From NCBI GenBank assembly GCA_029262535.1, contig JAJCZF010000052.1, positions 1 through 56,858 on the forward strand: DNA of 56,858 bases. The letters are read 5' to 3'. Each line of letters starts with the position of its first letter. Position 1 is the first letter of the stretch. Source of the DNA: Deltaproteobacteria bacterium. GTDB taxonomy: Bacteria; Desulfobacterota; GWC2-55-46; JAJCZF01. Under the pieces are notes generated by a model. The model made no database searches. It saw only the letters and a list, made by a program, of their open reading frames with translations, and had not been told where the DNA came from. A program made the position numbers and the translations under genes. Below, piece by piece: positions 1-9,031 of the stretch.

Positions 1-135
1 GTCGTCATCAAGCGCTAAGGTCAGGATATTAACCTCTTGGTCCGATGAGAGCGCCTTTTAGAGATTAAAGTCTATTATCTTCCCACCGCTTATGAGCGGA
101 TACGTCAACCACTGAGTTATAAAGAGTATCTTCAA
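1..135 (-). pseudogene. GT4-type glycosyltransferase, N-terminal fragment with in-frame stop, cut by window edge
   Basis: Reading from a TTG at 135, seven bases after the stop of the upstream glycosidase-like gene and behind an AAGG-like ribosome site, the frame gives LKILFITQWLTYPLISGGK and continues to IIDFNL. This is the usual N-terminus of GT4 glycosyltransferases (MKILFIT...PYP..SGG). Codon 26 is TAA (58-60 on the plus strand), after which the same frame resumes with KALSSDQEVNILTLALDDD up to base 1. The family normally has Leu-Leu-Lys-Ala-Leu here, so one base (TTA to TAA) explains the stop. It is either a recently inactivated EPS glycosyltransferase or a sequencing error. The rest of the gene lies outside the window. 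Confidence 0.6.
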
Positions 136-142
136 GTCTGCC

Positions 143-1729
143 TTACCTGTCGCCTTCGGCTGCGGCCGCTTCGTCCAGTATCGTTCTATTAACCTCGTCT
201 GCGGCCTCCATGACGCCGCCTATAAAGTTGCCGTAGTCTCTGCTCTCTCCACCCACGGGATAGCCCTGCGGATCGATACTCTTCGCTTTTGTCGCCTCGA
301 TACCGTCATAAGCGTTGTCTTTTAATGTCACAAAACCGAAATTCCTCTGCTGCTGCCACCACATATGACTATTATCCGCATATTTCCACCACAGGGCCCC
401 TACTACCATGTAGGTTCCATCGGAAGCGCGCATATTTAGAAGTTTTCTTATCTTCTTTTTATATAGCTCTCCACGCTCTTCCTGCGACCCGGCGCAAGAA
501 CCTTTAATATAAATCTCCTTGCACTTTATACTATGTAGCGGAGAATCGGGCTCCGCCGTAATCCACCAGGTGTATACAAGGGTCGGTTTACCGGTCAACT
601 CGTATATATACTTGTGATCTCCGTTTACACTTATGCCAAAGAGATCGACATAGTCCTTGGCGGCCAAAAGTATCTCGTCGCGTGGCACGTCGTCCCATGT
701 AGACATATTCGCCCCCAGTATCAGGTGATTTGGAAAATAACGCTTTGTCGCCTCTGTCGTTATTTTAAAGAAACGCTCCGCTATCCTGTATAACATCTCA
801 TCTTGATCGGCCTTTATGGCTGGATTGCTACTGCCTTTTATGAAATGCCCGTCTGCCTTCCCGTCGAGCACACCGCTTTTTCCGTCAGACTCCCAGCTCT
901 TATAACGTGTGCCGTGGATTTTATTTAATTTATCAAGGGTCTTGTACTTCTCCCTGAGCAGATCGCGCCATGCCTGCTTGACCGGATACTTGACAGGCGC
1001 GCCCGAGGCGGCCCAGCCGAGATGCGTATGTCTGGTTTTGCTACCTAAACCACGCAATTCCTCGGCGACAACGTAACCCAGTATCCATGGAGAAGCTCTT
1101 TCGGCCTCAATTCCTCCGGTCACTTTAGATCTCTTTGCATAGATATCGGCCCACTTCTCAAAACGCGGGCTAAATACGTCCGGAAATGTTCCTCCCGCCC
1201 TATAACCGTCTATACCGGTAAGCATATTGGGTACGGCGTAGTCTCTTATACCGTAATAACCGTACCTCTTATGATAGACTATCGGCAACTTAGGTTCGGT
1301 CGCCTTTCGGTGATGCATGCCGTTCGGATCAAGGTACGAACTGCCAAACATACCTATCGTATTTATCCCCCAGCGTTTCATCTTCCTTGCAGTCTGCACA
1401 CCCCAGTTCGGAGCGCTCGTGTACTTTTCCTTTGAATAATTTATATAACCTAAACCCTCGTCATCTATACCGCCGCCATCGGCATTACTAATAAAGTTAA
1501 TGCCCATAGACCAAAAACCATGACCGTCGGGCGTTACGAAGAGGAATCGGTCGCCTATCTTCTCAATTCTGAAAAAACCACTGGCCTTGCCCTTAACGGC
1601 CTTTAGGCCGCCATACTTATCGAATTTAATCTCATCCGCCGCCGCCATAAGAGCCGCATTAGATAAAAGAACTAAAAATATTATAAGAAAGAATATCTTA
1701 ATAGATTTTCTCAACGGCAACCTCCTCAA
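143..1729 (-). CDS. secreted agarase/beta-galactosidase-like glycoside hydrolase domain protein
   Basis: This 528-residue protein has an N-terminal signal peptide (MRRLPLRKSIKIFFLIIF, cleavage probably after the AALMAAA stretch near residue 31). The segment RFLFVTPDGHGFWSMGIN (about 62-79) resembles the opening of agarase-like TIM-barrel glycosidases (W-V-D-P-D-G-x-x-F-x-S-x-G). The sequence is rich in Trp and Tyr, and VAEELRG near 220 could hold a catalytic Glu. I infer a periplasmic or surface enzyme that trims or cleaves the polysaccharide made by this locus; the substrate cannot be told. Its start overlaps the end of the upstream glycosyltransferase gene by 32 bases, so it is probably the same transcript. 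A non-catalytic member of the fold is possible. Confidence 0.6.
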   Translation of the reverse strand: MRRLPLRKSIKIFFLIIFLVLLSNAALMAAADEIKFDKYGGLKAVKGKASGFFRIEKIGDRFLFVTPDGHGFWSMGINFISNADGGGIDDEGLGYINYSKEKYTSAPNWGVQTARKMKRWGINTIGMFGSSYLDPNGMHHRKATEPKLPIVYHKRYGYYGIRDYAVPNMLTGIDGYRAGGTFPDVFSPRFEKWADIYAKRSKVTGGIEAERASPWILGYVVAEELRGLGSKTRHTHLGWAASGAPVKYPVKQAWRDLLREKYKTLDKLNKIHGTRYKSWESDGKSGVLDGKADGHFIKGSSNPAIKADQDEMLYRIAERFFKITTEATKRYFPNHLILGANMSTWDDVPRDEILLAAKDYVDLFGISVNGDHKYIYELTGKPTLVYTWWITAEPDSPLHSIKCKEIYIKGSCAGSQEERGELYKKKIRKLLNMRASDGTYMVVGALWWKYADNSHMWWQQQRNFGFVTLKDNAYDGIEATKAKSIDPQGYPVGGESRDYGNFIGGVMEAADEVNRTILDEAAAAEGDR

Positions 1730-2882
1730 TTCCTTTGATATCTTTGATACCTTTATCGGCTAAGGCCTTTAGATAAAGCTCTTCTGTCTCTCTGGCCTGA
1801 CGTTTTATATCAAAACGCGTAAGCGCATGCGCGCGTGCCGCCCGGCCCATCCGGGCGGCACGCGCTGGGTCGTCCAGGAGTTTTATAATAGCCCTTGAAA
1901 GCGACTCCGGGTCCGAGGGCGGCACTAGCAGGCCGGTCTCGTTATCCTGTAGCACTTCTGGCGTGCCGTCGACCGCTGTAGCCACAATCGGTCTGGCCGA
2001 AAGAGCCGCCTCGATAACGGCAAGCGGCATCCCTTCATAGAGCGACGGCAGCACAATAATATCCGAGCCATTCATTACCGCGGGGATATCTTTTCTAAAT
2101 CCGGCAAAGATGAAACTCTTATCAAGTCCTAAAGCCGCGACCTCGGCCTTTAACGACTCCAGGGTCGCGCCTATCCCTACAATAAGAAAGATGATATCGG
2201 GATATTTTTCTATTATCGACGGCGCGGCCTTTATGAGATATGTATGACCCTTTTGAAGATCCAGTCTCGCAACTACCGAGATCAGGGGGCTGTTTTTATC
2301 TATCGCAAGTTTCGACCTGAACTCACGCGCCTCGTCAGTGGTCCCCGGTTCAAACTTTCCGGTATTTATTCCATTTGCAATAACCGTGATTCGCTCTCGC
2401 CCAATGCCCTTAACCTCTACGAAGTACTTAGCTACCGCCTCCGAGACCGCGATAAAACGATCTGTAAATCTGGCGTAAAACCTGTCTATATAATAAAAAG
2501 TCCTTAAAAAACCCTTGCGCCATGCCTCGCGTATATGTCCTGTCTCAATCGTTACGGGCACTCCCGCAAGCCTTGCGATAAAGTGCGACATACGGCTAGC
2601 AAAGAAGAGATGCGAATGCACTATATCCACACCCTCTTTGCGAAGAAATCTGTAAAGATTCATTATCTCGCCAAGGCTTGAAAAGCTCCTGATATCGATC
2701 CGCACTACCCTTGCAAAACCCTCAAGGTCGTCTTCTATTAACTCCGCGAGTAAAGGCGGGCATACGACAATAGATTCGAATCTCTCTTTGGATAAGTTTT
2801 TGCAAAGAAGTATCACGTGCTCCTCCACACCGCCGCGAACGACCGAGTTAAGGAAGACGGCTACCTTGATCTTCTTACTCAC
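1698..2882 (-). CDS. GT4-family (GT-B fold) glycosyltransferase
   Basis: This 394-residue protein has the two Rossmann domains of GT4 glycosyltransferases. The N-terminal acceptor domain has RGGVEEHVILL (about 16-26) and HSHLFFASRM (89-98). The C-terminal Glycos_transf_1 domain (about 190-360) has the E-x7-E donor-binding motif in YEGMPLAVIEA (E283, E291). It should transfer a sugar from a nucleotide-sugar donor to the growing lipid-linked EPS repeat unit on the cytoplasmic face of the membrane. The start codon overlaps the stop of the AlkP-superfamily gene by 4 bases (ATGA), which implies translational coupling. The sugar specificity cannot be read from sequence. Confidence 0.9.
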   Translation of the reverse strand: MSKKIKVAVFLNSVVRGGVEEHVILLCKNLSKERFESIVVCPPLLAELIEDDLEGFARVVRIDIRSFSSLGEIMNLYRFLRKEGVDIVHSHLFFASRMSHFIARLAGVPVTIETGHIREAWRKGFLRTFYYIDRFYARFTDRFIAVSEAVAKYFVEVKGIGRERITVIANGINTGKFEPGTTDEAREFRSKLAIDKNSPLISVVARLDLQKGHTYLIKAAPSIIEKYPDIIFLIVGIGATLESLKAEVAALGLDKSFIFAGFRKDIPAVMNGSDIIVLPSLYEGMPLAVIEAALSARPIVATAVDGTPEVLQDNETGLLVPPSDPESLSRAIIKLLDDPARAARMGRAARAHALTRFDIKRQARETEELYLKALADKGIKDIKGIEEVAVEKIY

Positions 2883-4057
2883 CTTTTTTTGCCCTCTTCG
2901 CCAAGCGTATCTTCCTTCATAACCGAAAAATAATCGGTTATAGTTTTGGGGTTATAGCTATCTTTCGTATTTGTAATAAATACCGCGTCCGAGTATTCAA
3001 AGTCGGGATGAAAACCGTGCATGCCGTCCGGTGCGGTATGGCCCATATAACTCGGCGCGATAACAGTACCCTCATCCATAAGGAATACGGCCTCACCGTA
3101 CCTCCTGTCCTCAAAGAAGACGCCAAGCGAACGCATTTCATCGTCAGGCAGCCAGCGGCCGCAATCTAATGAAGCGAGCCTTTCCGTTATCTTCTCTCTT
3201 GCTTCGTCATTCTTAAACCATAGTCTGGCCATGGTCGAATCATAAAAAGCGTTATAGTCTTTTCCCTCTTTCAGGCCTGCTTTCCTGATCTCGGCCATAA
3301 GGTCCACGCTCTTATTTATAGGCGCCATACCGTGATCAGAAAATACGAACCACCTGACCTCTTTATAGGAACCGTTCGCGGTTTCAACAAGTTTTTTTAC
3401 AGAGCGTTCATAATCCTTTATCTGCGCAGAGACTCCGGAGTCGTCCTTACAACCCCTGTGGAGATATGCGTCAAACTCGGGCAGGTAGAGAAACAACGCC
3501 CTTAGATCTCCCTTTTTCAAGGCAATTTCGGCCTTGTCAAATATCTCCTTATCCTTTCCGTTCCAATAACTAAGCGAGAGATAGGAAAGCCCGGCCTCCT
3601 CCCAGAGGTCGAAGATCGTTCGGCTTCCCTCTATTCCGCAAGGAGCGTAGATATTTCGCTTCTCGCTTATATCGTAGTTCGGAAGCTCTTCGAGCGGGAT
3701 GATATATGTCTCAAAATATCCCTTATAACCAAAGACCATCTTTGATATCTCTTCGATCCCCTTTCTTGCGACGCGCTCCGGGGCCAGTTTTATAAGAGGG
3801 CCGAGCGGTCTGGACCACCTGAATGGAGAGGCCTTTTCCGCGCGATAAAAGAGCGACCAGTGGCCGTGTTCGTCCGGCCTTCTACCGGTCAGGATGGAAG
3901 GTATCGCCGCCGAACTAAAACCGAGCACAGATTTAATAGGCTTCTTTTGAGTAGCCATTTCCTCCAGGAAAGAACGATCCTTTATATATGTCCAACCGAG
4001 AGCGTCGATGAGGATAAAGATCGATATTTCATCAGAACTCTTGTTTTTATCAGCCAT
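2879..4057 (-). CDS. alkaline phosphatase superfamily (type I phosphodiesterase/nucleotide pyrophosphatase-like) protein
   Basis: This 392-residue protein has the metal-site layout of the AlkP superfamily. It shows IFILIDALGW (D18), the nucleophile region FSSAAIPSILTGRRPDEHG (Ser about 48-49), FSDHGM near 240 and a histidine-rich segment HTAPDGMHGFHPDF near 340. I see no signal peptide, so it is probably cytoplasmic. Family members hydrolyse phosphodiesters or transfer phospho-groups. In this locus it may act on a nucleotide-linked or phosphorylated sugar or headgroup. It overlaps the nucleotidyltransferase gene upstream by 8 bases and the GT4 gene downstream by 4, so the three are probably translated together. 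The substrate is unknown. Confidence 0.75.
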   Translation of the reverse strand: MADKNKSSDEISIFILIDALGWTYIKDRSFLEEMATQKKPIKSVLGFSSAAIPSILTGRRPDEHGHWSLFYRAEKASPFRWSRPLGPLIKLAPERVARKGIEEISKMVFGYKGYFETYIIPLEELPNYDISEKRNIYAPCGIEGSRTIFDLWEEAGLSYLSLSYWNGKDKEIFDKAEIALKKGDLRALFLYLPEFDAYLHRGCKDDSGVSAQIKDYERSVKKLVETANGSYKEVRWFVFSDHGMAPINKSVDLMAEIRKAGLKEGKDYNAFYDSTMARLWFKNDEAREKITERLASLDCGRWLPDDEMRSLGVFFEDRRYGEAVFLMDEGTVIAPSYMGHTAPDGMHGFHPDFEYSDAVFITNTKDSYNPKTITDYFSVMKEDTLGEEGKKR

Positions 4058-5288
4058 TTTTTACGTGCTCCTCCCACTCCCTCGATATCAACTCTGAAAG
4101 GCTCTGCCAATCGCCATCGCTCTTAGTCTTCGATAAAACCGACGCGGGCAAAAGGGCCTCTGCCCTCGAAAGGGCGGAGTTGAGAGTAGCCTTTCCTATC
4201 ACGTCCTTGTCCGTCTCTTTGCCACTTGGCAAAGAAAAGATCAAGAGCGCCGCAGAGGCGTAAATAAGGCGCGCCGGGGTTCCGACAGTTGCAAGCCTTA
4301 AGGCGCGCCCGGAGGGAAGCGAACCTGAAACAAGATTACGTCTGAACCATTTCGTCCACATCTTGAGCCTTGAATTAATAGACTCGTCTCTTAAAAAATT
4401 ACGCAACAAGCTCTCGACATCGTCGCTCCACTCTCCACCCAGAAAAAGATTCATCTCGTAGATCCAAAGCGCGCGTAAGATGATAATCAACTCGCCAAAG
4501 CTATCTACAGGGTTCTTACCTGCCGTAACGCCGCCGGAAGATAAGACCTGGTCCGAGGCCGGGTCAAGCTTGCTCAACGTAGCCTCGGCGACAAGGGCCG
4601 GGAGTCTGGAGAGGGCCGTCCTTGTATGCTCGTCTTCTATCGATTCAACAGCTTCGCTTATGGCCCCGGCGCGAAGCCGGTAGGTCGTTTTGTAACTACC
4701 AAGGGCCACCAAAAGCGCGCCGGCCATGTCGAGCGTAAGCTTGATATTTTGATAGTGGAGCCTGCGTAGTTCAGCCGGTCCGCCGCTACCTGCATCCCTT
4801 AACGGCCCGAGGTGCTCCACCATCCTGTTAAAGAGCAGACGCAAGCCATCCTCAAGCGGGATATCCTCTACGGGCAAGGACGGGATGCCTTCTTTAATTG
4901 AATCGTCCCCGTAGACTACAATTCCATGCTCTTTTAACTCACATCCGAAGATATGCGGTCTTAGACGAGTGAAGTAATCCGGCCTCACCAGACCCGCGTC
5001 TATCTCGGCCTTGATATTATCTTTTAATAACTCTTTGGCAAGGGCTTCTTCAAAGGTTTTTGCCAGCTCCATATCGCGCGCCGAGCCGGTACTCACTATA
5101 AAAAATTCAATATCACCATAAAACTGAAAACCCTCTTCAGCGGCATAAAACGAACCCTCGCCCCTGGCAACGCTGCCGATAAGGATAAGCGCCCTTACAC
5201 TCTCTCCAAAGAGCGCTGAACCAACCTGAGCCGCTTTCTTAACAATAAGCTCCGTCATTGCTCTATTATTTTTAGTCGCCTTCGTCAT
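4050..5288 (-). CDS. nucleotidyltransferase-fold protein in EPS operon
   Basis: This 412-residue protein has an N-terminal minimal nucleotidyltransferase signature: LILIGSVARGEG (about 34-45) followed by GDIEFFIV (58-65), matching the G-S-x-A-R-G...D-x-E/D pattern of pol-beta-type enzymes. The remaining ~330 residues look alpha-helical and match no family I recognise. The start shares one base with the stop of the radical SAM gene upstream, and the end overlaps the AlkP-superfamily gene by 8 bases. It could move an NMP group onto a sugar, lipid or protein acceptor, but neither substrate nor activity is visible in the sequence. The fold call rests on the short motif. Confidence 0.6.
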   Translation of the reverse strand: MTKATKNNRAMTELIVKKAAQVGSALFGESVRALILIGSVARGEGSFYAAEEGFQFYGDIEFFIVSTGSARDMELAKTFEEALAKELLKDNIKAEIDAGLVRPDYFTRLRPHIFGCELKEHGIVVYGDDSIKEGIPSLPVEDIPLEDGLRLLFNRMVEHLGPLRDAGSGGPAELRRLHYQNIKLTLDMAGALLVALGSYKTTYRLRAGAISEAVESIEDEHTRTALSRLPALVAEATLSKLDPASDQVLSSGGVTAGKNPVDSFGELIIILRALWIYEMNLFLGGEWSDDVESLLRNFLRDESINSRLKMWTKWFRRNLVSGSLPSGRALRLATVGTPARLIYASAALLIFSLPSGKETDKDVIGKATLNSALSRAEALLPASVLSKTKSDGDWQSLSELISREWEEHVKNG

Positions 5289-6787
5289 TACTTTCCCAAA
5301 AGTATCTTAAGGCCGAGTTTGACAGTTCCGCCTACGCCTAGTTCCTTGGCCTTTGTAATCGCACGAGGTGAAAAGGCTCGCTTTCGGCGATTGGCGTTAT
5401 TGACCTTATCGACGATGCGCTCCATTTCGGAAGCAAGTTCCCTGAAACGGGCCTTTTCAATATTTAGGCAAAAACAGTTCTCAGGGCTCTTGTGGTTATA
5501 GAGCGATACATTATAGTTCTCGCCTATTAAACCGCCATCTTTACATACCTCGAATGCCTCGGTTCCCGGATAGGGCGTAAAGATGCTATAGATCAGGTAG
5601 TCGCTATGAACTCGATTCATCGACGCAATGGTATCTGCGATCGTCTCTTCGGTCTCCCACGGAAGCCCTATCATATAAAATGTCTCAAGCCTGATGCCGG
5701 CCTTTTTTACGATCTCGCATGCGGCCTCGGCCTCTTCGATCGTTATATTCTTTCTCATCTTTTTTAGTATTTCGTTATTGCCGCTCTCAACTCCAACCTG
5801 AACCGTCGTACAACCGGACTCTTTCATGGCCCGAACGATCTCATCGTCCACCAGCTTAAGGTGAAGCTCGCAACTCCACTTAAGTCCCGGCGCCCGGCGG
5901 ATTATCTCGGAACAGAGTTCGATTATCGCGCTCTTTTTTATTCCAAACGTATCGTCGTCGAAATGTATCGCCGAAACCCCCATCTCGCGCAGAGATACTA
6001 TTTCGTCCAATACATTCGAGATGGAACGCATCCTCACATTACGGCTCCAGATATTCTTCGATCCGCAGAAAAAACAATTATATGGACAGCCGCGTGTAGC
6101 AAATATATTCTTAAAGGCGTCTTTCGGGTAATCGTCAAATCCGATTAGCGCACTCTTGGCGTAAATATGCGGAAAGGGCAGCTTGTCGAGATCTTTTATA
6201 TAGGACCTTACACCGCTATCGCAGAGCTTTCCCTCTTTTCTATAGAGCAAACCGGCTACCGAATCGAAAGCGCCGCCTTCTTCCACTACCTTTAAAATCT
6301 CAATCAGAGTCTCTTCGCCCTCGCCGCGCACGCATAGATCCACCTCCGGATTCTTCATCATATCGGGACCGGCCATGGTCGGGTGCGGTCCTCCTACGAC
6401 TACCGTAATCGACTCGTCCACACGTTTGACCATGCGGGCCACATTAACGGCGGAGGCGGAGTTCTGGCTCTTCATGGTAATGCCAACGACATCGGGAGAT
6501 TCGGCGCGAATAGTCTCTTCGACCTCCTTCCAAATAGGCGCGTTTATATCTTCGAGGTTTCCGAGATATTTCTTAAAACCTTCTCCCACCATGTATGTCA
6601 CACTGGACTGTTCGTTTTCGCGGTTAAAGTCTGCATTGTAGACTTTAACCTTCCAGCCAGTCTCTTGCCTGACCGCGGCGGCCAGGTAACCTAAAGAGAG
6701 CGGATAGCGTGAAAGCGAATAACTCTCTTTAAAAAGCCTGTAAAAGGGCGGTTCTATAAGAAGCAATTTTTTTTGTTCAAGATTCAT
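5288..6787 (-). CDS. B12-binding domain radical SAM protein
   Basis: This 499-residue protein combines an N-terminal cobalamin-binding Rossmann domain (about 5-170, with VVVGGPHPTMAG at 129-140) and a radical SAM core. The [4Fe-4S]-binding cysteines are in RGCPYNCFFC (C234, C238, C241). Class B radical SAM enzymes of this layout methylate or rearrange unactivated carbons, often on lipids, sugars or natural products. A lipid-linked or sugar substrate is likely here because it is embedded among EPS genes. The following nucleotidyltransferase gene starts on its last base. The oxygen-sensitive cluster fits an anaerobe. The exact reaction is not predictable. Confidence 0.85.
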   Translation of the reverse strand: MNLEQKKLLLIEPPFYRLFKESYSLSRYPLSLGYLAAAVRQETGWKVKVYNADFNRENEQSSVTYMVGEGFKKYLGNLEDINAPIWKEVEETIRAESPDVVGITMKSQNSASAVNVARMVKRVDESITVVVGGPHPTMAGPDMMKNPEVDLCVRGEGEETLIEILKVVEEGGAFDSVAGLLYRKEGKLCDSGVRSYIKDLDKLPFPHIYAKSALIGFDDYPKDAFKNIFATRGCPYNCFFCGSKNIWSRNVRMRSISNVLDEIVSLREMGVSAIHFDDDTFGIKKSAIIELCSEIIRRAPGLKWSCELHLKLVDDEIVRAMKESGCTTVQVGVESGNNEILKKMRKNITIEEAEAACEIVKKAGIRLETFYMIGLPWETEETIADTIASMNRVHSDYLIYSIFTPYPGTEAFEVCKDGGLIGENYNVSLYNHKSPENCFCLNIEKARFRELASEMERIVDKVNNANRRKRAFSPRAITKAKELGVGGTVKLGLKILLGK

Positions 6788-6819
6788 ATCAATAGTCTTT
6801 CTCTACTAATGTTGACCGC

Positions 6820-8109
6820 CTATGGCATGACCCCTTTGCCGACTTCTTCAGGCAAGGAGTCAAGAGAAAGGTCTTTTACCTTGCCTGACAGCTTAGGCTC
6901 TGACAACAGGCACCTTCTTTCTTGAAAGATTATATTTTTAAATGCGACACTCAAGAATATCGTGAGCCAAAAGAGCTTCGTATACTGCCCGCTCATAAAT
7001 ACCGCCGTAACCGAAAAACCCACAAGGGCGACCAGAATACTGTTTGCCAGTAATTTGGCCTCGTCGTCTTCTGTCTGAGCAACCAGCCTCCTGACCCTCA
7101 AAAGGTCTCGACAAGATAATACGATTATACCGAGAAATAATAATAAAGCCGGGATGCCCAGTTCAGCCGTTACCTCCAGAAATGTATTGTGAGCCACAGC
7201 CTCCTTGGGAACATCTTTATTGTAATATACGGAAAGCGGCTTAAAGTTGCCAAACCCTACCCCCCAGAGCGGCTTCTCTCTTATCATACTGAGGCCGGAC
7301 AATATCAGATGCCAACGATGAGTGGTCGAGGATACCGTGCCTGAGCCACCCTGCTCTACCCTGGTCTGCTCAAATCGCTCCCACATTTTATCGGGCGCAG
7401 CGATAACTCCAATAAACAGTATCGCTATAATTATGATTACTGCCCTGGCCTTCTTCTTTGAAAGAAGCAGGATTGTAACAAGCATCGCCACAAGGCCGAT
7501 CATAGCCCCTCGAGAAAGAGCCAGCAGAATGGCGAGACAGTTCGCAGCGACGACGACGTAGCAACCTGTCCTCAAGAACTTAGTTTTAGCCATTCGAGCC
7601 AGAAAATAAGCAAACGGCAGCGCAATCACGGCTGAAAGCGAATAGTAATTGGCATCCAGGAATGCCCCTCCAAATGGTCTGAAATTAGGCCCGTATATAG
7701 GAATATAATAAAGACATTCCTTGAAGATATATAAGGCCGAGATAAACATGCAGATCGTTATAGCCCATATCGCCTGCCGAAACCGGGCACGCGTACCAAC
7801 CATGCTCATAGTGATGAACATCAAAATGAAGAAAGATAGATAGGACATTATTGGGTTGTAGGTGCCTAGCTCCTCGTTATTCAGCCATGACATAAGAATA
7901 ATCAGAATGAATACAATAAACATCAAACACTGACGGCTCCTCAAGATACCGCTCTGCCTGCCTTTCCTGAGGCGTTCAAGTAACGCCACCACAAGGCAAA
8001 GAAAGCCAACCCACATGATGGGGGTAAAGCCGCCTATAGACTGCGAGAGCACCGGGTGTCTCTGAAATGGTATAAGCAGTATAAGTAATATAAAGACCGG
8101 CAAATCCAA
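6820..8109 (-). CDS. O-antigen ligase/Wzy-type polysaccharide polymerase
   Basis: This 429-residue protein is almost entirely hydrophobic, with ten or more predicted membrane spans. It carries the Wzy_C/O-antigen-ligase region: WGVGFGNFKPL followed by a periplasmic loop and HNTFLEVTAELGIPALLL (about residues 305-322). Proteins of this family join lipid-linked repeat units (Wzy) or transfer finished chains (WaaL, PglL). Next to a Wzx flippase, Wzz-type and Wza-type proteins, the polymerase role is the most likely. Its stop lies 32 bases before the radical SAM gene. Confidence 0.8.
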   Translation of the reverse strand: MDLPVFILLILLIPFQRHPVLSQSIGGFTPIMWVGFLCLVVALLERLRKGRQSGILRSRQCLMFIVFILIILMSWLNNEELGTYNPIMSYLSFFILMFITMSMVGTRARFRQAIWAITICMFISALYIFKECLYYIPIYGPNFRPFGGAFLDANYYSLSAVIALPFAYFLARMAKTKFLRTGCYVVVAANCLAILLALSRGAMIGLVAMLVTILLLSKKKARAVIIIIAILFIGVIAAPDKMWERFEQTRVEQGGSGTVSSTTHRWHLILSGLSMIREKPLWGVGFGNFKPLSVYYNKDVPKEAVAHNTFLEVTAELGIPALLLFLGIIVLSCRDLLRVRRLVAQTEDDEAKLLANSILVALVGFSVTAVFMSGQYTKLFWLTIFLSVAFKNIIFQERRCLLSEPKLSGKVKDLSLDSLPEEVGKGVMP

Positions 8110-8220
8110 ACTCCCTAAATAAAGCTATTTTATTAGCGACGGAACGCCATGAAAAATATTTCGTAACCTCTCTCTTTAATCGATTACTGTCACTTCGAAC
8201 TCATCCCCAACGCTCCGTCT

Positions 8221-8967
8221 CTACTGCGGCTTCTTCAAAACCGCTATGATGTGACTCCTAAGCGGCGCGAAAGGAGCCATGAGTTTTATCCTGGAGGCCA
8301 CAAGGTCAATCAGGGCCAGCGGCGGCACCAGATAAAAGACCGAGATTGACTCGATCATATTGATCTTCTCAACTTCAAGTCGCGCACTCAGGCATAATCT
8401 CTTAATATCCTCAGGGCTGTTCACCCTGTAGTATGTCGGAAAGATATCGTCGTCATCGCGGCCCTCAAGAAGCCTGATGAGAACTCTCTTAATAGAATCA
8501 TTCAAAATCCTATGAGCAACCGACATCCGCAATGTATATCTAGGGGTCAAAAAGACAAAAAGACCATCTGGTTTAAGAACTCTGGCTATCTCCTCGAACT
8601 GCGGCTCAGGATATTCTAGATGTTCCACAACCATATTGGAGGTAACGAGATTAAAAGAGCCGTCTTTAAAAGGAAGCTTTTTGATATCGCCTCTAACCTT
8701 ATTCGAAATTGTCTTATTTTTTACCAGTGAGTCATAATCAAAATCAATACCCACGAGCCCTTTTGCGCGCGAGGATAGTTCTCCGGAATTATCCTCGCCT
8801 TTCAACCATGCAGGTATAAGCTGATGGCCGCATCCGAGGTCCAACCACTCGGTTTCATCATTAACAAGTTCGGTCAAAATATCCTTGAAGGTAAATTGGC
8901 AATGCTTTAACTCCGGGACGATGAGCGATTTGGAACCCTTATAAAATTTCCTAAAGATTTCCCTCAT
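8221..8967 (-). CDS. class I SAM-dependent methyltransferase
   Basis: This protein of about 248 residues has the Methyltransf_11 fold: motif I WLDLGCGHQLIPAWL near 41-55, an acidic post-I residue in GLVGIDFDYD, and motif IV/post-IV NLVTSNMVVEHLEYPEP with LKPDGLFVFLTPRY. I place the start at the ATG at 8967 because GGAG lies 8 bases upstream; a TTG two codons earlier is the alternative. It probably methylates a sugar or lipid intermediate of the EPS. The 111 bases after it (8110-8220) hold no gene. Confidence 0.85.
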   Translation of the reverse strand: MREIFRKFYKGSKSLIVPELKHCQFTFKDILTELVNDETEWLDLGCGHQLIPAWLKGEDNSGELSSRAKGLVGIDFDYDSLVKNKTISNKVRGDIKKLPFKDGSFNLVTSNMVVEHLEYPEPQFEEIARVLKPDGLFVFLTPRYTLRMSVAHRILNDSIKRVLIRLLEGRDDDDIFPTYYRVNSPEDIKRLCLSARLEVEKINMIESISVFYLVPPLALIDLVASRIKLMAPFAPLRSHIIAVLKKPQ

Positions 8968-9031
8968 AAGCAAGGCTCCGGCCCTGAATGAAAAAATAAT
9001 TTATCATAGGCAATCGAGAAACTCTTCACGG

